Below, in pieces: positions 34,321 through 47,366 of a DNA stretch of 64,000 nucleotides. The translations under genes and the position numbers were made by a program. Source of the stretch: Nymphaea colorata (lineage: Eukaryota; Streptophyta; Magnoliopsida; Nymphaeales; Nymphaeaceae); assembly GCF_008831285.2 (NCBI RefSeq), contig NC_045150.1, positions 14,305,868 to 14,369,867 on the forward strand, given 5' to 3'. The notes under the pieces were generated by a model. It was not told where the DNA came from. It searched no databases and saw nothing but the letters and a program-made list of their open reading frames with translations. Position 1 is the first letter of the stretch. Each line of letters begins with the position of its first letter.

Positions 34321-34958
34321 TGGATATATGGCACCTGAGTATCTTCTTGAAGGAAGGGTGTCAGTAAAGATAGATGTTTACAGCTTTGGTGTTTTGCTGC
34401 TGGAGATGTAAGTGGAAATAAGAATTTCTCCTTAATCCAACAAGAGACTGATGAAAATCTATTAAATTATGTAAGTGACTAACATTGTTTTTGTTCCTCT
34501 AGTGTTTCGTAGGCACATTTTGTCTATTACTGGAATTATTGTTTAAATTGCATAAACATACAGATGTAATTTTGGATTTGCTTTCTTTGTTGATCTTGTG
34601 GACCCAAACAGGTAAAACTGTTGTCCATTCCCAGTAAATAATCCAAACATTGTTGTTTAGGTCTAGGTATGGAGACTCTGGTGGGTGGGGGGGGACACGG
34701 CTCTGCAAGTTGTGGATCAAATATGAGAAGGAACATGTGACAACGATTAGATATTAAGATGCATCCACATTGGCCTGCTGTGTTCAAGAACATGCAGCAA
34801 GCAGGCACAGAATGTCCAAGGTTGTTGCGATGCTTGAAAACAGCTCCTTGATCCTTCCATCCATTTTGCCTCCTGCCCCCCTACCAGGAAAATCAGAAAC
34901 CTTTCTTCGGGAGCACAAACGAGCTCAACTGCATCAGGGATTGTTTAGTTTTAGTTAG
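34321..34958 (+). pseudogene. C-terminal kinase fragment of a DUF26/S-domain-type receptor kinase
   Basis: The first exon starts after TTTCTGCAG at 34321 and reads [20 protein letters not shown], then [10 protein letters not shown] one-base loss near 34408 puts [21 protein letters not shown] in another frame, up to a good donor at 34471 (TAT|GTAAGT). The last exon (34751-34958) reads ILRCIHIGLLC and, after a second one-base loss, VQEHAASRHRMSKVVAMLEN, then LPxPPAPLPGKSETF. The GYMAPEY and IHIGLLCVQE...M motifs and this exon boundary are typical of cysteine-rich (DUF26) and S-domain receptor kinases, not LRR-XII. Upstream exons were not found between the gap and 34320. Two frameshifts make it a pseudogene unless they are assembly errors. 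Confidence 0.8.
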
Positions 34959-37900
34959 ATATTTTTACAGATATTTTTTGTTTGGTTTATGAAATAAAAT
35001 GTTGAATATCATCTGCCGGTTTCACTTGCTGATTCAATTGAATCCTCAAATCGGCCAATAATCCAAAATTGACGGTTTGGTCATATTCTAAAAACAGGTT
35101 AGTCATGGTAGGATACTTGTGCAGATACCGACCCTACGTACTCGATTGATTGGTTGGAAACCATGTGGACCATTTCTAATAGCCGGGCACTAGAGTTGAA
35201 GTTCACGAAATGAAATCCCATCTGTGCCGTAGTCATACTCACTGTTCAAGAAAGCGCTAGGACAAGACGGTGGATAGAGAACGGAGAACGTGGACACATC
35301 TGTGGCCACACTCAGATTTTAGAACCAGTGTATATTTTGCTCACCAAGAGTAACAACCAGCCAAAATATGAAGAACGGCCACATGAAAAATGGCATCTTT
35401 TGAGAAGCGTCCTCCTCTTCAATGTACAAAGAATACCAAGTCAAAGTCAAGGTGGACCCGAGTAGCCGTTCCCACAAATCCTACAGCGATGTTAAAAAAG
35501 AAAAGGAAGGAACAGATCAAAAGTTGTGACTACTTTTTATGGGTATGCCAAAAGGGAATAAAACACATGGGAAAAAGTGTTTTTTGAGTGCGGGTGCAAA
35601 TGTAGCATTTCAAAAAAGACAAAAAAAGTCTCCGCATGCATGCAAGGAGATATTACTATATACAGCTTTTCATTTGGCCTCACATCAGGTCTCTCAAAAA
35701 GCCCAAGCAGTGATGCCTTTTTTATCCAAACAAAGCCTGTAAGTTTGTGTTTCCTCTTACTTAATCATAAGAAAACATGCTTTAGATTAGAAATATCTGA
35801 GTTTATACAATGAGGTTTCATTTTCATCAAATCTAACCAGTTTCAGTTTTCAACTCTTAAAGAAACACATAAAAGTTTCACTGTAACTAATCTACAACAG
35901 TGTCCACTAAATAGACCATGATAAAAAATATCTACTAATTAAATGAATAAATAACATTTGCCGACACAATTTCTCCCAGTACATAAAGTGGGGCCTAATC
36001 AAAGAAATAGGAACAAAGGCATTTGCCATCTAGGTGTCTAATCTTGCACACACCATATAAGTGTCTAATCCTGCACACACACATATCGATCAGCTGTCTC
36101 AAGAAAAGAACAGATCTCCATAAAGTATCAGTATCAGTTTCATAATAGATATCATATGGGATACAACTTAGCAACTAAGAATGAAGAATTAGAAACAACA
36201 ATACTGAATAGGCTTTTTAATACTTGTAAATACTAGATGAGTAAACAAATGATCCTAAACTAAACAATTAGAGTGAATAAATATCAACTTCAAAAAAATT
36301 ATTTGTCAACTCATTCATATTCATCTGATTGAGTTCCTTTTTCCTTCAGGCATTCCATTTCTCTGGAAAATTTAGAATTCTCTCATAATTTCAGTGCAAC
36401 AATCACTCTAACTGCTGTCATAACTCAAAACATCATTGAGCAAGAATTGTCAACTTCCTTGGTCACAATCTACTATCACTACAGACATGATGCATGAAAA
36501 TCAAAAACTTCTCAAAGAAAGTGCCAGTTCATTCTCAAATGGGATGTATGCTAAACAAGCTTAGGAAAAATAGCAACTACTACATGCTTTGGCAACTAAT
36601 CTGTATAACAGGAAAAAAAAAGCCAGTGATTATTTGTTTGCAGAATGCAATGCAGAGATCTATGTTAAACTTTCAAGTGGTACCTAAATGAAATAGGCAT
36701 GTGAAAGCTATGCACGAAAATGGTTAGATAAAATATATCTGCTAATGTATTTTTTTCTGAAAAGAACACTCATTTAAAAAGTTCAAACCCCATCAACCAT
36801 GACAAGAAAATCTAGACCATGAGACACTTTCTTCAAATGCTTCTGAGGAAATTCAGAAATCACAAGTCTTTCTCTTTATATGCAGATATACAGATATATA
36901 TATACATTCTGTCACACCCATATCTGAGGTTGCACTTTTTCTGCTATGCATTTTCCTGCTATACCCTGCCTAGGCATACATGACAATGACAAATGGTACT
37001 CAAAATGTCAATCAATAAAAACTCCATTAAGATGAACTACCAAAAATATAGAGCAGTTGGGAAAATTTTGACTATTCACGAACATCAATTAATTACGTAA
37101 TTCTTTCTGAAACCATGAAAAGAGAAAAAATTATCCGGAATAGAAATTGAAAAAAAAAGCCAATGCACAAACAGATATTACAAAGTGGACATTTCAAAAC
37201 CCTAAAAGATTAAAGAAAATGAATAAAAAAAAAGCCTTCAAAAAGTGGTGTAGGTTATATAACCAAAAAACTAGATTTTCAAAAAACTGAAGCTCATGAG
37301 AGAAGCATGATTCCTTCAATTAGAATTTCAAAATTCAGAACTCACAAATTCTCAAACATCGGTTTCCCATTTGCATAGTTAAAGTTTCAGCGCAGATAAT
37401 GGCTTAGTGAATGAGCCAGTGGGCACCCAAGCCCTTTTCTTTCTTTCATTGGCTTTTTCTCATGCTATAAAACACTGAAATAAAACATTCACATTCACTT
37501 ATTATTAAGAAACTTCATTTAGAGAGAAATATCCATCTCAATTCAACATTAGCCTGTCTTGTTAAACTAGTTAGAAGCTAGCATCAACATAAATCCAAGT
37601 ATAATACATAAATGAACTTACCTAAGGCCAATCTCCAATTGAAATGTTTAAAAAAAAACAAAAATAAATTAAGAAGGAGAAAGTGAAACACGGCTGGGAA
37701 CTACTTGATCTGCATAAAATCAATTAATTTTAGGACGAAAGTGACTATAAGAGACAATGAAAGAAAAAACTTCAGATCGTAAAAAGGAACACATCGTTCA
37801 TCTTTCAAAAGGGAGGAGTAAACACAAAACTACCCATTGGCTCCTTCACATGTAAATTTCCGCATATAGATTTCCTTATCCAACTATCTCTAGAAGAATC

Positions 37901-39788
37901 CAATCCCAGTGGACCCAGTCACACAATTGCTTATATTATCGTAGAAGTTGGGGAAGGCTCAAACTAATAATGAAGCAACAAAATGAAATGCACGGGCACT
38001 TCATAAATGCAATGAAATAGTTTAGAACATGCTACCTTGTCTATATACACAAAAGTATTCTTCTTGACTGTTATATATGTTGGCATAGTTAACATCGACT
38101 TACATATATAAGAGAGAGAGATTAAGTCGGGGCTTATACATGAGAGAGAGAGAGAGGGAGGGAGCGAAGGGCTTGAAAATCCCTTGTGCATGTCCTTCAT
38201 CATTTTTTGTACAGCCAATCGAGTTTCTCTTAGTCCAACTTGAATCCATTTGGTTGTCGTTATGAAATTTTTGTTTTTTCTCGTGAAGAACACATTTTAA
38301 ATTGATTTTTCTTGATGTTTTGATCTAGTTCGAGATGCGTGAAAGTTTGATTTAAAATTGAAATTTCTTCTTGCCTTCTTAGTTGTAGTTTAGTATAGTG
38401 GGGACGTGGTTTAGAGTAGTGCTCGTGGTTCAGAATGCCATGCTTGTTTGAGTCCTAGTTAAAGTAGTTGTAGTTTGATTGTTAAATGTGGTGTTCTCTT
38501 CATTGAGCTTGTGATTCTATTTAAAGGCATGTATGTTAGTTGCACATGTCATGGTTATACCTAGGTATATAAGGATGCATGTGTACACTTGAGTTGCATA
38601 GTCATCTATATTTGCTGCTACTCCTTCTACATCGGTGTCTTCACTTTGTTTTGTTTCTCACTTCAAGCCTCTTATTTATTGAAAAGTCTAGCCCCTTTCT
38701 CTTTGAGTGCCTAGGACACTTGAATATGCTTTTTTGTGGAGGAGACTCTACCAGTCTTCATAATTATTAATGGTGCAGTATAACAAGGAGGCAATAGGAT
38801 TATCTATAAAGATCTGATCCCTGATTCTGCATGCATTGTATTTTCTCATTAAAATTGGTAGCCAATTGAAGGGGGTTGTGAAGAAAGGGATTAGGGGCAT
38901 TTTTATCACCTCTTCCTATGCATCAATGTATAGTGCCATTTTTGAAGTTGAAAGTTCATCTACAAGCGAACATGAGCCATTAATCAGTATTTGTGTGACA
39001 TGATGATGATATCATGCAGAAAACCATGCATCCATGCATGAATGGTGGTGAAGCAAGGGTGCGTGGAGGTCTGGCAAGACTTCGATTCTGTGATGATGTT
39101 GTCACTCCTTTCATGTCTTGTTTCAAGCATGCATGTCGAAGAGAATTTTTTATTAGGATTTATTATTATTTTCTGCAAATAGTTGAACAATCAGTAGGAT
39201 TGACAATTCAACACCTTGTGTCAGCATTATCAGCATCTTGGGCTGTTAGCAAATCTTGGACTCCAAGCGATTTGGCAATTTTGAAGATTGAGGTGCCTGA
39301 TATTTAACTGCAATTTGAGTACTATGTTGCAGATATAAAAATATGGAAGGAGAGAACAAGCAGTGCATCACTCTGGTCATCCATCTGAAGTGATACATAG
39401 TCAACGAGCCTTCAAAGATGAAACATCGGTGGCTGCATTGGACCGTTGAGTTTTATGATCCTCATTTGCAATTTGAAGTGTTTACATTTCAAATCAAGTG
39501 GAAAAAGATTTTGGACTTACTATTTTGTGCAAATCTTTGGTTTCTCTTTATGCTTGCTCATCCTTCTGATGGCCATTTATTCTTTCGTTCCTTAAATTGG
39601 TCAGCTTTCTTTTTCCTCTATTTTAGTGATTTCTTAAGCAAGTCCATATAATATTGCCCATTATAGTGAATATTGAAAAGATTTTGATCCCAAGGGGTCA
39701 CACATCACTCTTTGGAGTATAAGACTGTAGTGCGACTTCTTGGAATTGAGATGGTCTCGTCCAAGTGTTTTCCCCATTATCCAGCAAG
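34959..39788. other. Intergenic; no supported gene
   Basis: Nearly 5 kb without a convincing gene. It contains A-rich stretches, a short TA tract near 36890-36905 and (GA)n at 38108-38160. Frames at 35390, 35577, 37964 (minus), 39014 and 39418 show no known domain or consistent splice structure. Confidence 0.5.
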
Positions 39789-40495
39789 ATGACGCCTGCT
39801 CTGGCCGGCAAAGTTGTCTTCATGATTTGGAGTGGCAATAGGGTTTGGGAAGATCAGGCGATCATCAAGTGGGAGAAGCGCGATGCTCATGTGCTGCTGC
39901 AGTGCCATGACATGGTCGAAGGTGAGTCACATTTTTGTTCTTGATGAGACACTTGCTCAAACGATCTTTGCATGTTGCTGAATTGTCTCGTGGCCTTGGA
40001 GTTGGATGGGCATCGACTATGCATCTTGTGTGTGCGAGTGATTGTCTATGCAAATTTTTTTGTTGTTTAGATTTGGTTAGTTGCTGTTGTGTACTGAATT
40101 ATGATCTTATGTTGCTTTTCAGGATTAGTAGATTATTTGGAAAACTTTAGATACGAATTTGCATTTGAGTTTGTATAATTAAACTTGTTTAGGTATAAAG
40201 CTCAATTTGTGATGGCACATGTACTGGGTTCATCTTTTTTCTTTTTTCATTTTTTTTTATTGCAGATAGTTAAATTTGGCATTCTTCATATATTTCTTCT
40301 ATGTATTCTTGACATACTTTTAAAAATCAAAGTTATTCAACTGGTGTTTGCTGGACCTCTCAAGTATTGGTGCAAGAGAAGCAAAGTTGATGTGCTAGTT
40401 TCCAACTTAGCCACATGGAATGACGATGCTGTTTCTAGTTCTTTAGAGAGTGTTAGCTATTGGGTTGAGGGCTTGCCATTTGTTCACTCAATGAG
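39789..40495 (+). pseudogene. 5' remnant of a plant GH2 beta-galactosidase
   Basis: Exon 1 (39789-39921) begins ATG and includes GNRVWEDQAIIKWEKRDAHVL and QCHDMVEG, ending at a good donor (GAAG|GTGAGT, phase 1). Exon 2 resumes at 40354 with LKYWCKRSKVDVLVSNLATW, then NDDAVSSSLESVSYWVEGLPFV. This matches the N-terminus of plant LacZ-like glycoside hydrolase family 2 proteins (VWEDQ...KWRKRDxHVxLRCHxxVEGSLxYWxxRxxVD...WVxGLPFVKSLSG). The expected acceptor before exon 2 reads TTTGCTG rather than an AG. Homology ends at about 40495, before the jelly-roll domain. The (beta/alpha)8 catalytic domain is absent, so this is a 5' fragment of about 85 codons out of roughly 1,100. Confidence 0.82.
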
Positions 40496-42518
40496 AGTAC
40501 ATTTGAAGATGTAAGTTGCAAAGAGCTACCAGGTTTGTCTTTTTCGCTCATATGCAAATCAGTGGAAGAGTTAAAAAGTTGAGCCACAGGGGCCACTGTC
40601 TTGTCATTTAGTAAAATATAAAATGTCATTGCATGTAAGATTTTCCTGAAATAGAAGATGTGGTTTATGAGGAAAAAAATGCTATTTTTATCTATTATGA
40701 ACAAGGCAGTAATTGTTGTACTATAATATTCAATAGCAATGTTATTTTGTGCTATTCTATTTTTCTAAAATCCAATTAATTCTAAAACTTCACACCTTTT
40801 TCATTACCTTATATTGTTTTCTTTATATTTATAAAGCTGTTCTAAAAAGTTTGAAAACATCATTCAGTTTATTTACCAGAACTATTTAAAATGTGGTTTT
40901 AAATGACAACGTTTATCCTTATGTCTTTCAGAACATGCACGAACAAGGTGTTCTTGCGTTCAACATTTTGAAAATGGGAATCAAACAATTTCTACATGCA
41001 ATGAAGAACCATGGGAGGACTAGACCTGTTAAATTTAATGGGCCCTCTAGAAAGAAGCCAACCGCCATGGCCGCTCCTTACAAAGACAACATCATGAGAA
41101 AAAATCATAGATTTGAAAGGGAGAAGGAGGGCTTAAAGCACGTGACGGCACCAAAGGAGCAGGGCAAAGCCAAAGGAAGGAAAAGGTCTAGATTTCAGTC
41201 TTCTTCGTCGCTGGCGAATATTTGCACTTGCTTGTCACCCACATCTCCTCTTCCCACCCTGATTTCAGGAAGCTGCACCTAATGTCTCTTATTTCAATAC
41301 AGTTGAAACAGGTTTGATTGTTTTTTCCCTCTTCTTCTTTAAATTGGAAAAACATGTTGCTTGTCCTAAACAAAAGAAAGAGTTGCTGCTCAATGTGACT
41401 GTTCTTTTGATTAAATTCAATTTTCCCCAATGGAAGATGCTTTCTTTGGTTTTGGTGGCAACTTCAGAAGCATCAAACAGTTGGATGCATGAAGCCCAGA
41501 CTTCTTTTTTTTCTTCCTTTTGTTATTTTTTTTCCACTTTAGGTTAAATAACTCTCTGTGAATGTCTTGTGAAGAACACATGCCTTCATGTTGACTCATC
41601 ATCCTTCAACTTGAAGGTCTTGAAGTACAATGGCTCATCACTAATAGAATTCATGCGGCGATGGTAAAATGAAAAAGTGGGGAAGTCGGCCTCAAAGGAG
41701 TTCAACATTTTTTTTTTCTGTTCTCAATGCGGTAATCTCATACGCGGTTGGTCTCGGATCGGCCACAATAAATTAAGTAAAAAAATACATTCTTTTATTA
41801 TCTTGTTGCAACATTTCCTCCTCATTACCAATACAACATTGCCACAAATTTTGTGTATTGTTGGGATACGTTTTCAAAATACATGACGTAAAAGTTAACA
41901 TAACATAATGTCAACAATTAGACATTAGACATGATTACACATTGTGTTTTGAAACAATAATATAAAGCTTTTGAAATACATTTTACAAGCACACAATGTT
42001 CCTCTTATCAAACACACTCCTATTCATTTTTTTCTCTTAGCTATCTGTTGCCTAATGGGTCAATCTCTGTGAAAACAACAACAGTAACAACCTGATTTGA
42101 TATCCCAACTAAACTAAACCTGATTGTTTCAGTCTCAACCAGTCTTGGTCCCACGTGTGTGTGTGTGTGCAACACAATGGTTCAAGCCGGTTGAAGATCA
42201 TGGCATAATGTCAAGTAAGTCTTTCATATATATGGGGAAGAAAAGGAAGACAAGGCATGCTTTGTTGGAATAATATATCTGCCCACTGTCTTAATCCTCC
42301 TGAAAAATAAAATGAGGAAAAAAATAAAGAAATAAAGTAAAGAAAAAGAAAAGATCCCCAGGACTAAAGCATCGATAAGTCAAACTTTCTAACTTGGCCA
42401 CATCAAGGTTCTACTCCATACAGATCACACAAATTCGTCTTGGCCTTTTCCCACATGATCACAGCTACAAATAAGGCCTCCACGAGGATGAAGAACACCA
42501 TTAATCTCGACGTCGCCC
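40496..42518. other. Intergenic; no supported gene
   Basis: Frame 40893-41282 (129 codons, Lys/Arg-rich centre) is the longest, but has no recognisable domain. A short (GT)n lies near 42154-42169. The promoter of the subtilase remnant should lie just before 42519, but I see no convincing TATA box. Confidence 0.4.
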
Positions 42519-43433
42519 ATGGAAGAAGCCAGGCTGCTCCTCTTCTTCCTGGTCTCTGCTTCTGTCCTTCTCCATGGGGCTTCAAGTAAAGCGCCAAAGG
42601 TACGTATACTTGATATGATACTCCATGATTAGTAGTTAAAATTTATTGACCTCTTCTTAGTTGTTACTATCTGTTAATAACAAGAATTATATTGATAAAG
42701 TTCTTGTGATAAAAGACCATCGAAATAGATTTCATAGAATTGTTGGGCGTAATTGAGCATTTCCAAAACCAAATGAATTTTCAGTCCAATTTTTCCATGA
42801 ATTTAAGAGTTTAACGAGAATTAGATTGCTTTCTTCCTACATTCTATTTTTCTTTTCCAAAGAAATTGTAACATTTTTGTATCCAACCTTTAGCTTATTG
42901 GGTGTATCTCCTAGCTAGGCACATGTTGTATACATGGGAAGTACGTTGAGTAGCAGCAACGAAGTTGAAGGAGAAAATTATGAAGATGCAAACCACCTGA
43001 AGTTATTGTCATCCGTTATTCCATGGCAAGAAAGTCGCATGTACTTGTTTCATTAACTTCAGAAAGGAATCACTTAATCTATGATTTTATTGTACAGTGA
43101 GGGCAGTGCACGGGTGTCATTAATTCATGTGTATAAGCACTGCCTAAGAGGATTTGCTACCATGCTCACAGCGAAAGGGGCGGACACATTGTCCAGTAAA
43201 TTATTTTTCTTGGTCCTCAGGGGTTTTCTGGAATCTGTAACTGGAGATAACCTGACACACTATTTCATGTTTGGCAGAATATCCCATAATCCTATCGGTT
43301 TTCCCTCATCCAGTTCTTAGACCTCATACGACATGTCCATGAGACTTCTCGAAAGTTGTGTTCGGTGAGCTGGAGGCAAAGCTTGCGATGTCACCGGTCA
43401 ATGGGGACATAATAATCAGAATGATCGATACAG

Positions 43434-46400
43434 GTGAATCCTGATCTGGAGAAAATTATTTGTTTCTCTTAACCAGCATGATTTTGAACATGTCGCTGCT
43501 TGTTTCCCATACTCCATTTGAATTCTCCAGTCCCTTTAGAAAATTATTCATTTAGAGAATGCTCAATCTGTTAAGTATGTTGAGCTATATGTTTGAATGA
43601 TGGAGAAGAAGGCGTGACTCGGACCTTTTGTCTCAGAGATACTCTTGCCATTCAAACACAGGGGAAGGCGTTTGGACAACCTTCAAAGAACATATGAAAT
43701 TAAAGTGCACAACCTTTTGTCGCAGTTGTGGTGGTGCCACATAGCTTTCGCTAGCATTTGACTGTGCAATAAATGCTTCAAGGGGCGTAGTTTAACTAGG
43801 TAGCATGGTGGTTTACACTCAAAAGATCTAGGTTTGAGTCTCATGTTCTAGGTGTTACGCCTCTAGGCCACAAATGGTGGCAAGTGCAATGATGCAGACC
43901 TTCCTACAGGGAGGCCAAGAACCAGGGCCAGCACGGCCAAGTGAGGCCAAGAGAGCCAAGCGCCTTCGGCCAGGTTTGCGGCCAGCATAACGGAAAGCGT
44001 AGATGGGCTAAAGGAGGCTAATGCAGAACTTGAAGTTGATGCAGCGGGCGGTGTGGGCAGAACATCATCAGCAGAGTGTGGGCAGCAGGCTGAAGACTTG
44101 AAGGCTGAGCAGGCACGGGAACTAGACCTAGATCTGGTTATAGCGAGTTCAAACCCTGAGTCTAGTCCTGACCCGGTCCACGCATGGCAAGCCTAAGGCT
44201 AAACTTTGGCAGGTTATATGGCTGAATTGGCGAGAGAGAAGCCAAACTCACTAAACTTCCGAGACATCTTGTCTCGATTTCCCTTTCATGCATTTGCTTA
44301 TAGTCGAGTCCTTTATTTCAGCAACTGTCTCGGTTCATGTGTTAGAACCGGTTTTATTTCAAGTACTTAAACTCTTTTGTAAGTCTTTTTTCAGTATGCA
44401 ATCAAGAATTAGAAGTTGAGTTTTTCATGTGAATTTGCTCTCGCCTCTCTCTTCCTCTCATCGTCTTACTGCCGGTGACTGGAATCCCAAGCTCCAACCC
44501 GTGGGTCTGGTCAAAGCAAAACAGGTTTGGAAACGACCTTTGAGACCACCGGAAATCCTCTTAGAGCGTCTTCATCCTAGGCACAAATTCCCCGACCGAA
44601 TTGCCATCTTCTCACGGTGCAACTTCTTCATCCCCGAAAGAAGTTAGAAGCTGGAGAACTATCTCGGGAAGGCTTGACGGAAATCGACTCGTGGCTCTAG
44701 TCGACTAGTAATCAAGCAACGACTCCAGCTGCTAGAGATTAAGGGAGGAACCAAATTCATCTCCCGGTTCCTTCCACCTCGAGCAGAGCTTAAGATAGGT
44801 TAAGATTGGCCCTAGTAAGCTTCTTAATATCTGTCAAAATCAGAGAAAGAGACGCCGGAAAGGTAGATCACAGCCTAGTCTATCGGACTGCTTGTCATGG
44901 TGAGAATCTGAAGGTTCATTGGAATCCATTGGTAGAAGGCCAGTCAGATTTCTGTGAATTTGATGGTGAATCAACCTGAGAATTCTGTCCTCGGCAGCAG
45001 CAAGTCACTCCACATCAATTCGAGAATTGCTGTCTAGAAAGGATATGGATTTTCTGCTATAGACGACCCTTGTTCAACCACATCGCTCGCTCGGCTTGGC
45101 AGAAGCCAAACGGTGCTTGGGCGAAAGTTGCAGGCAAAATCTGAAGCAACCAAGTGCGAATTTCACTCTCTCGCTCACCCCAGCATAGTCGCCCAGATCT
45201 TACCAACATCCCCACCAAGTTTCAGGCGAATCCGACCAGCCATCGTGAAGAACTCTCTCCCAGTTGGAAATCTGTGTGCTACCGCCAGTGTAACCAATCG
45301 CTGTTACTTTTCCGATCAGTTTTCGGTCCAGCCCGATCATTTCAATGGATTCCTGATTTGCCCATGGTCATTTTGATTCATTACTAGAGTTCGAATTAAT
45401 TGGCAAGGGTATTCCCATCATGTGGTCACTAAATCAAGTTAAGGAGAGGGCGCAGGCTGCGACCGTTACACGTCGCAGCCTCCTCTTGAGCTCCCCATCT
45501 TAAAAGACTAGAGTTACAAATCCCTCCACCAAGTGTCTCTTCAGCCGTTCACCTCCACTCGCACCATCATCAGCCATCATTGAGGAGTGAAGGTACATAT
45601 TCAATTTCCTTAGCTAGGGAGACCCTTCTCAAACCTCTTAGCCTCTTCACCTATCATAACCAACCCTTTCCACTTCAAGTAAGCCATAATCAACCTCCAC
45701 CTCATGCTAACTCATCCTCGTCATTACTAGCCTTCACCCATCATTAGTGAACCACTCCCCTCACATGTCTCTTGACTGAAACCCCTTAGCCTAACTGATC
45801 CTAATCATTAGTGTCATCTTCTCTCGTGTAACTCTCCACCCTATCTCGCACAACCCTTCACCTATCTCTAAGTCATAACCGACCCTCTTAGGAATTAACC
45901 TCCATCTCACGTCTAGACCAAGCCCACTCCACTACCGAACTACTTCCAACTTGACCTAACCCGCTTCACCTAAACCGAGCCTACCTAAAACCATACCAAG
46001 CTCACCTCCTTGTTCAGAGATCGCCTTGTCCCCTTGGAGTCTAACTAGTTAGGTTCCCTCTCCGAGGATTGGTTGTGTGCAGCTCAGTTCACCACCACCA
46101 CTTCATCGGACAACCTCTTCTTGCAGCCTCCATTGCTGCACCCTTCCACCAAACATAGTCATAAGCACCAAGGCGACCTCGGCCAGGCGGGCCGAGCCCC
46201 TGCCTCCATCCGGGCACTCCACCATCACGTTGCTGTCTCTCTTGGCCGTCCGAGGCCTGCAGCAACCACACTCCATCCATCAGGTGTAGCAGGCAGCCCC
46301 AGTGCCATCCCCTTCCATTCCCGGGACACTCCATCTCTCTCAGCCAGCTTCCACCAGTCCACAAGCCGTCCTAGGCCAGGCGGGCCTAGCCTTCATTCCA

Positions 46401-47348
46401 CCTCCTTGCTGAGATATCAGAGAGTGGCTTTGCCACTGGCTTTCTCTCGGATCTATTGCTGTTTAAGTCGATCTCTCATCGGCTAGGTATCTCAACATCC
46501 TATAGAACGGGGTTATAAGTGTAATTCTTTTGTAAACCAGGCTCTACACAATTGTTACTATCAGTAGTCCCTCCAAGACACCTTGCCAAGGACATGGCTC
46601 CTGATAGCCAGACCCCGAAAGGAAAGGGCACGGTTTGGCCATTCTAGGGATGAATGGTTTGTGAATGAATGTTGAGTGAGTTGTGAGAGTTAAATTTGTA
46701 TCGCTCATGTTTGTACAAGCCTTGATCCCCTTAGTGTTGTAGTATTATTTAAACCATGGGTCTGGGAAAACACACTTTTATCTTTTACTAAGCAGGGATC
46801 TGGTCGAGCTTCTAATTTTTACTAATGCTACTCCATGCCGCACCTTATTTATTTTATGTCTATCTATTTATTGCCACAACCATGAAATCCCATGTACGTG
46901 CCACCTATCGATTCCAATCACATATGAAGCATATGTCATCGATAATCTGTCAATCATTCGCTACCCAAACTACAATTTAATTCAAATTCCAATATCATTA
47001 GGCATTTGGTAAGAAAAATTTTGTGCTCTTCGAACACATTTTCTTAAAACACATGTTATGTTCTTATTTTGAGAAGAATGATCCAATCACGGTTATCGTT
47101 CCTAAATTAAGCAATCAAATGCCAGAAGTAAGTAATTCGATCATATTTCCTAAACAAAAGCATAGCATTCTTGAAACACATGTTCTAAAAATGTTCTGTG
47201 TTCCAAGTGCATAATATTCTCTTTTAGTAGTCTACTTAGACATAATATCATGTATTACTTAACCAATTGACCTTCTCTCGTGGCGTCTGTTAGGAATTTG
47301 GCCCGAATCACACTTAACCAATTGACCTTCTCTCGTGGCGTCTGTTAG
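43434..47348 (+). other. Large transposon-filled intron of the subtilase pseudogene
   Basis: The intron begins CAG|GTGAAT and ends CTGTTAG|GA, splitting the IDTG|IWPES motif in the phase expected from the two exons. At 3.9 kb it holds a SINE-like tRNA-derived sequence (about 43795-43870), a GC-richer stretch (43870-45480), a strikingly C-rich strand-asymmetric stretch (45480-46480) and a duplicated acceptor (47257-47366). Frames such as 45113-45376 and 46073-46486 have no domain. Confidence 0.7.
43795..43870 (+). repeat. SINE-like / degenerate tRNA-derived sequence with box A and box B
   Basis: TAGCATGGTGG (43801-43811) fits a Pol III box A and GGTTTGAGTCTC (43831-43842) fits box B (GGTTCGANNCC) with two changes. 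The spacing is that of a tRNA. The sequence does not fold into an intact cloverleaf that I can recognise, so a tRNA-derived SINE head is more likely than a tRNA gene. Confidence 0.4.
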
Positions 47349-47366
47349 GAATTTGGCCCGAATCAC
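47257..47366. repeat. 55-bp perfect tandem duplication across a splice acceptor
   Basis: The unit starting ACTTAACCAATTGACC and ending GGCCCGAATCAC occurs twice, 47257-47311 and 47312-47366, without mismatch. It contains the intron end CTGTTAG and the first codons of a subtilase exon (GIWPES). The exact identity suggests a recent event or an assembly artefact. Confidence 0.9.

Noticed and set aside
40893-41282. 129-codon frame after the GH2 remnant
   Set aside because: Not similar to GH2 and no other domain; the basic middle part is not enough to support a gene.
43801-43870. tRNA gene
   Set aside because: Box A and B are present, but acceptor and anticodon stems do not pair convincingly; kept only as SINE-like.
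46073-46486. 137-codon frame rich in Ser, His and Pro
   Set aside because: Composition follows the C-rich strand bias of 45480-46480; there is no domain, and it lies inside the subtilase intron.
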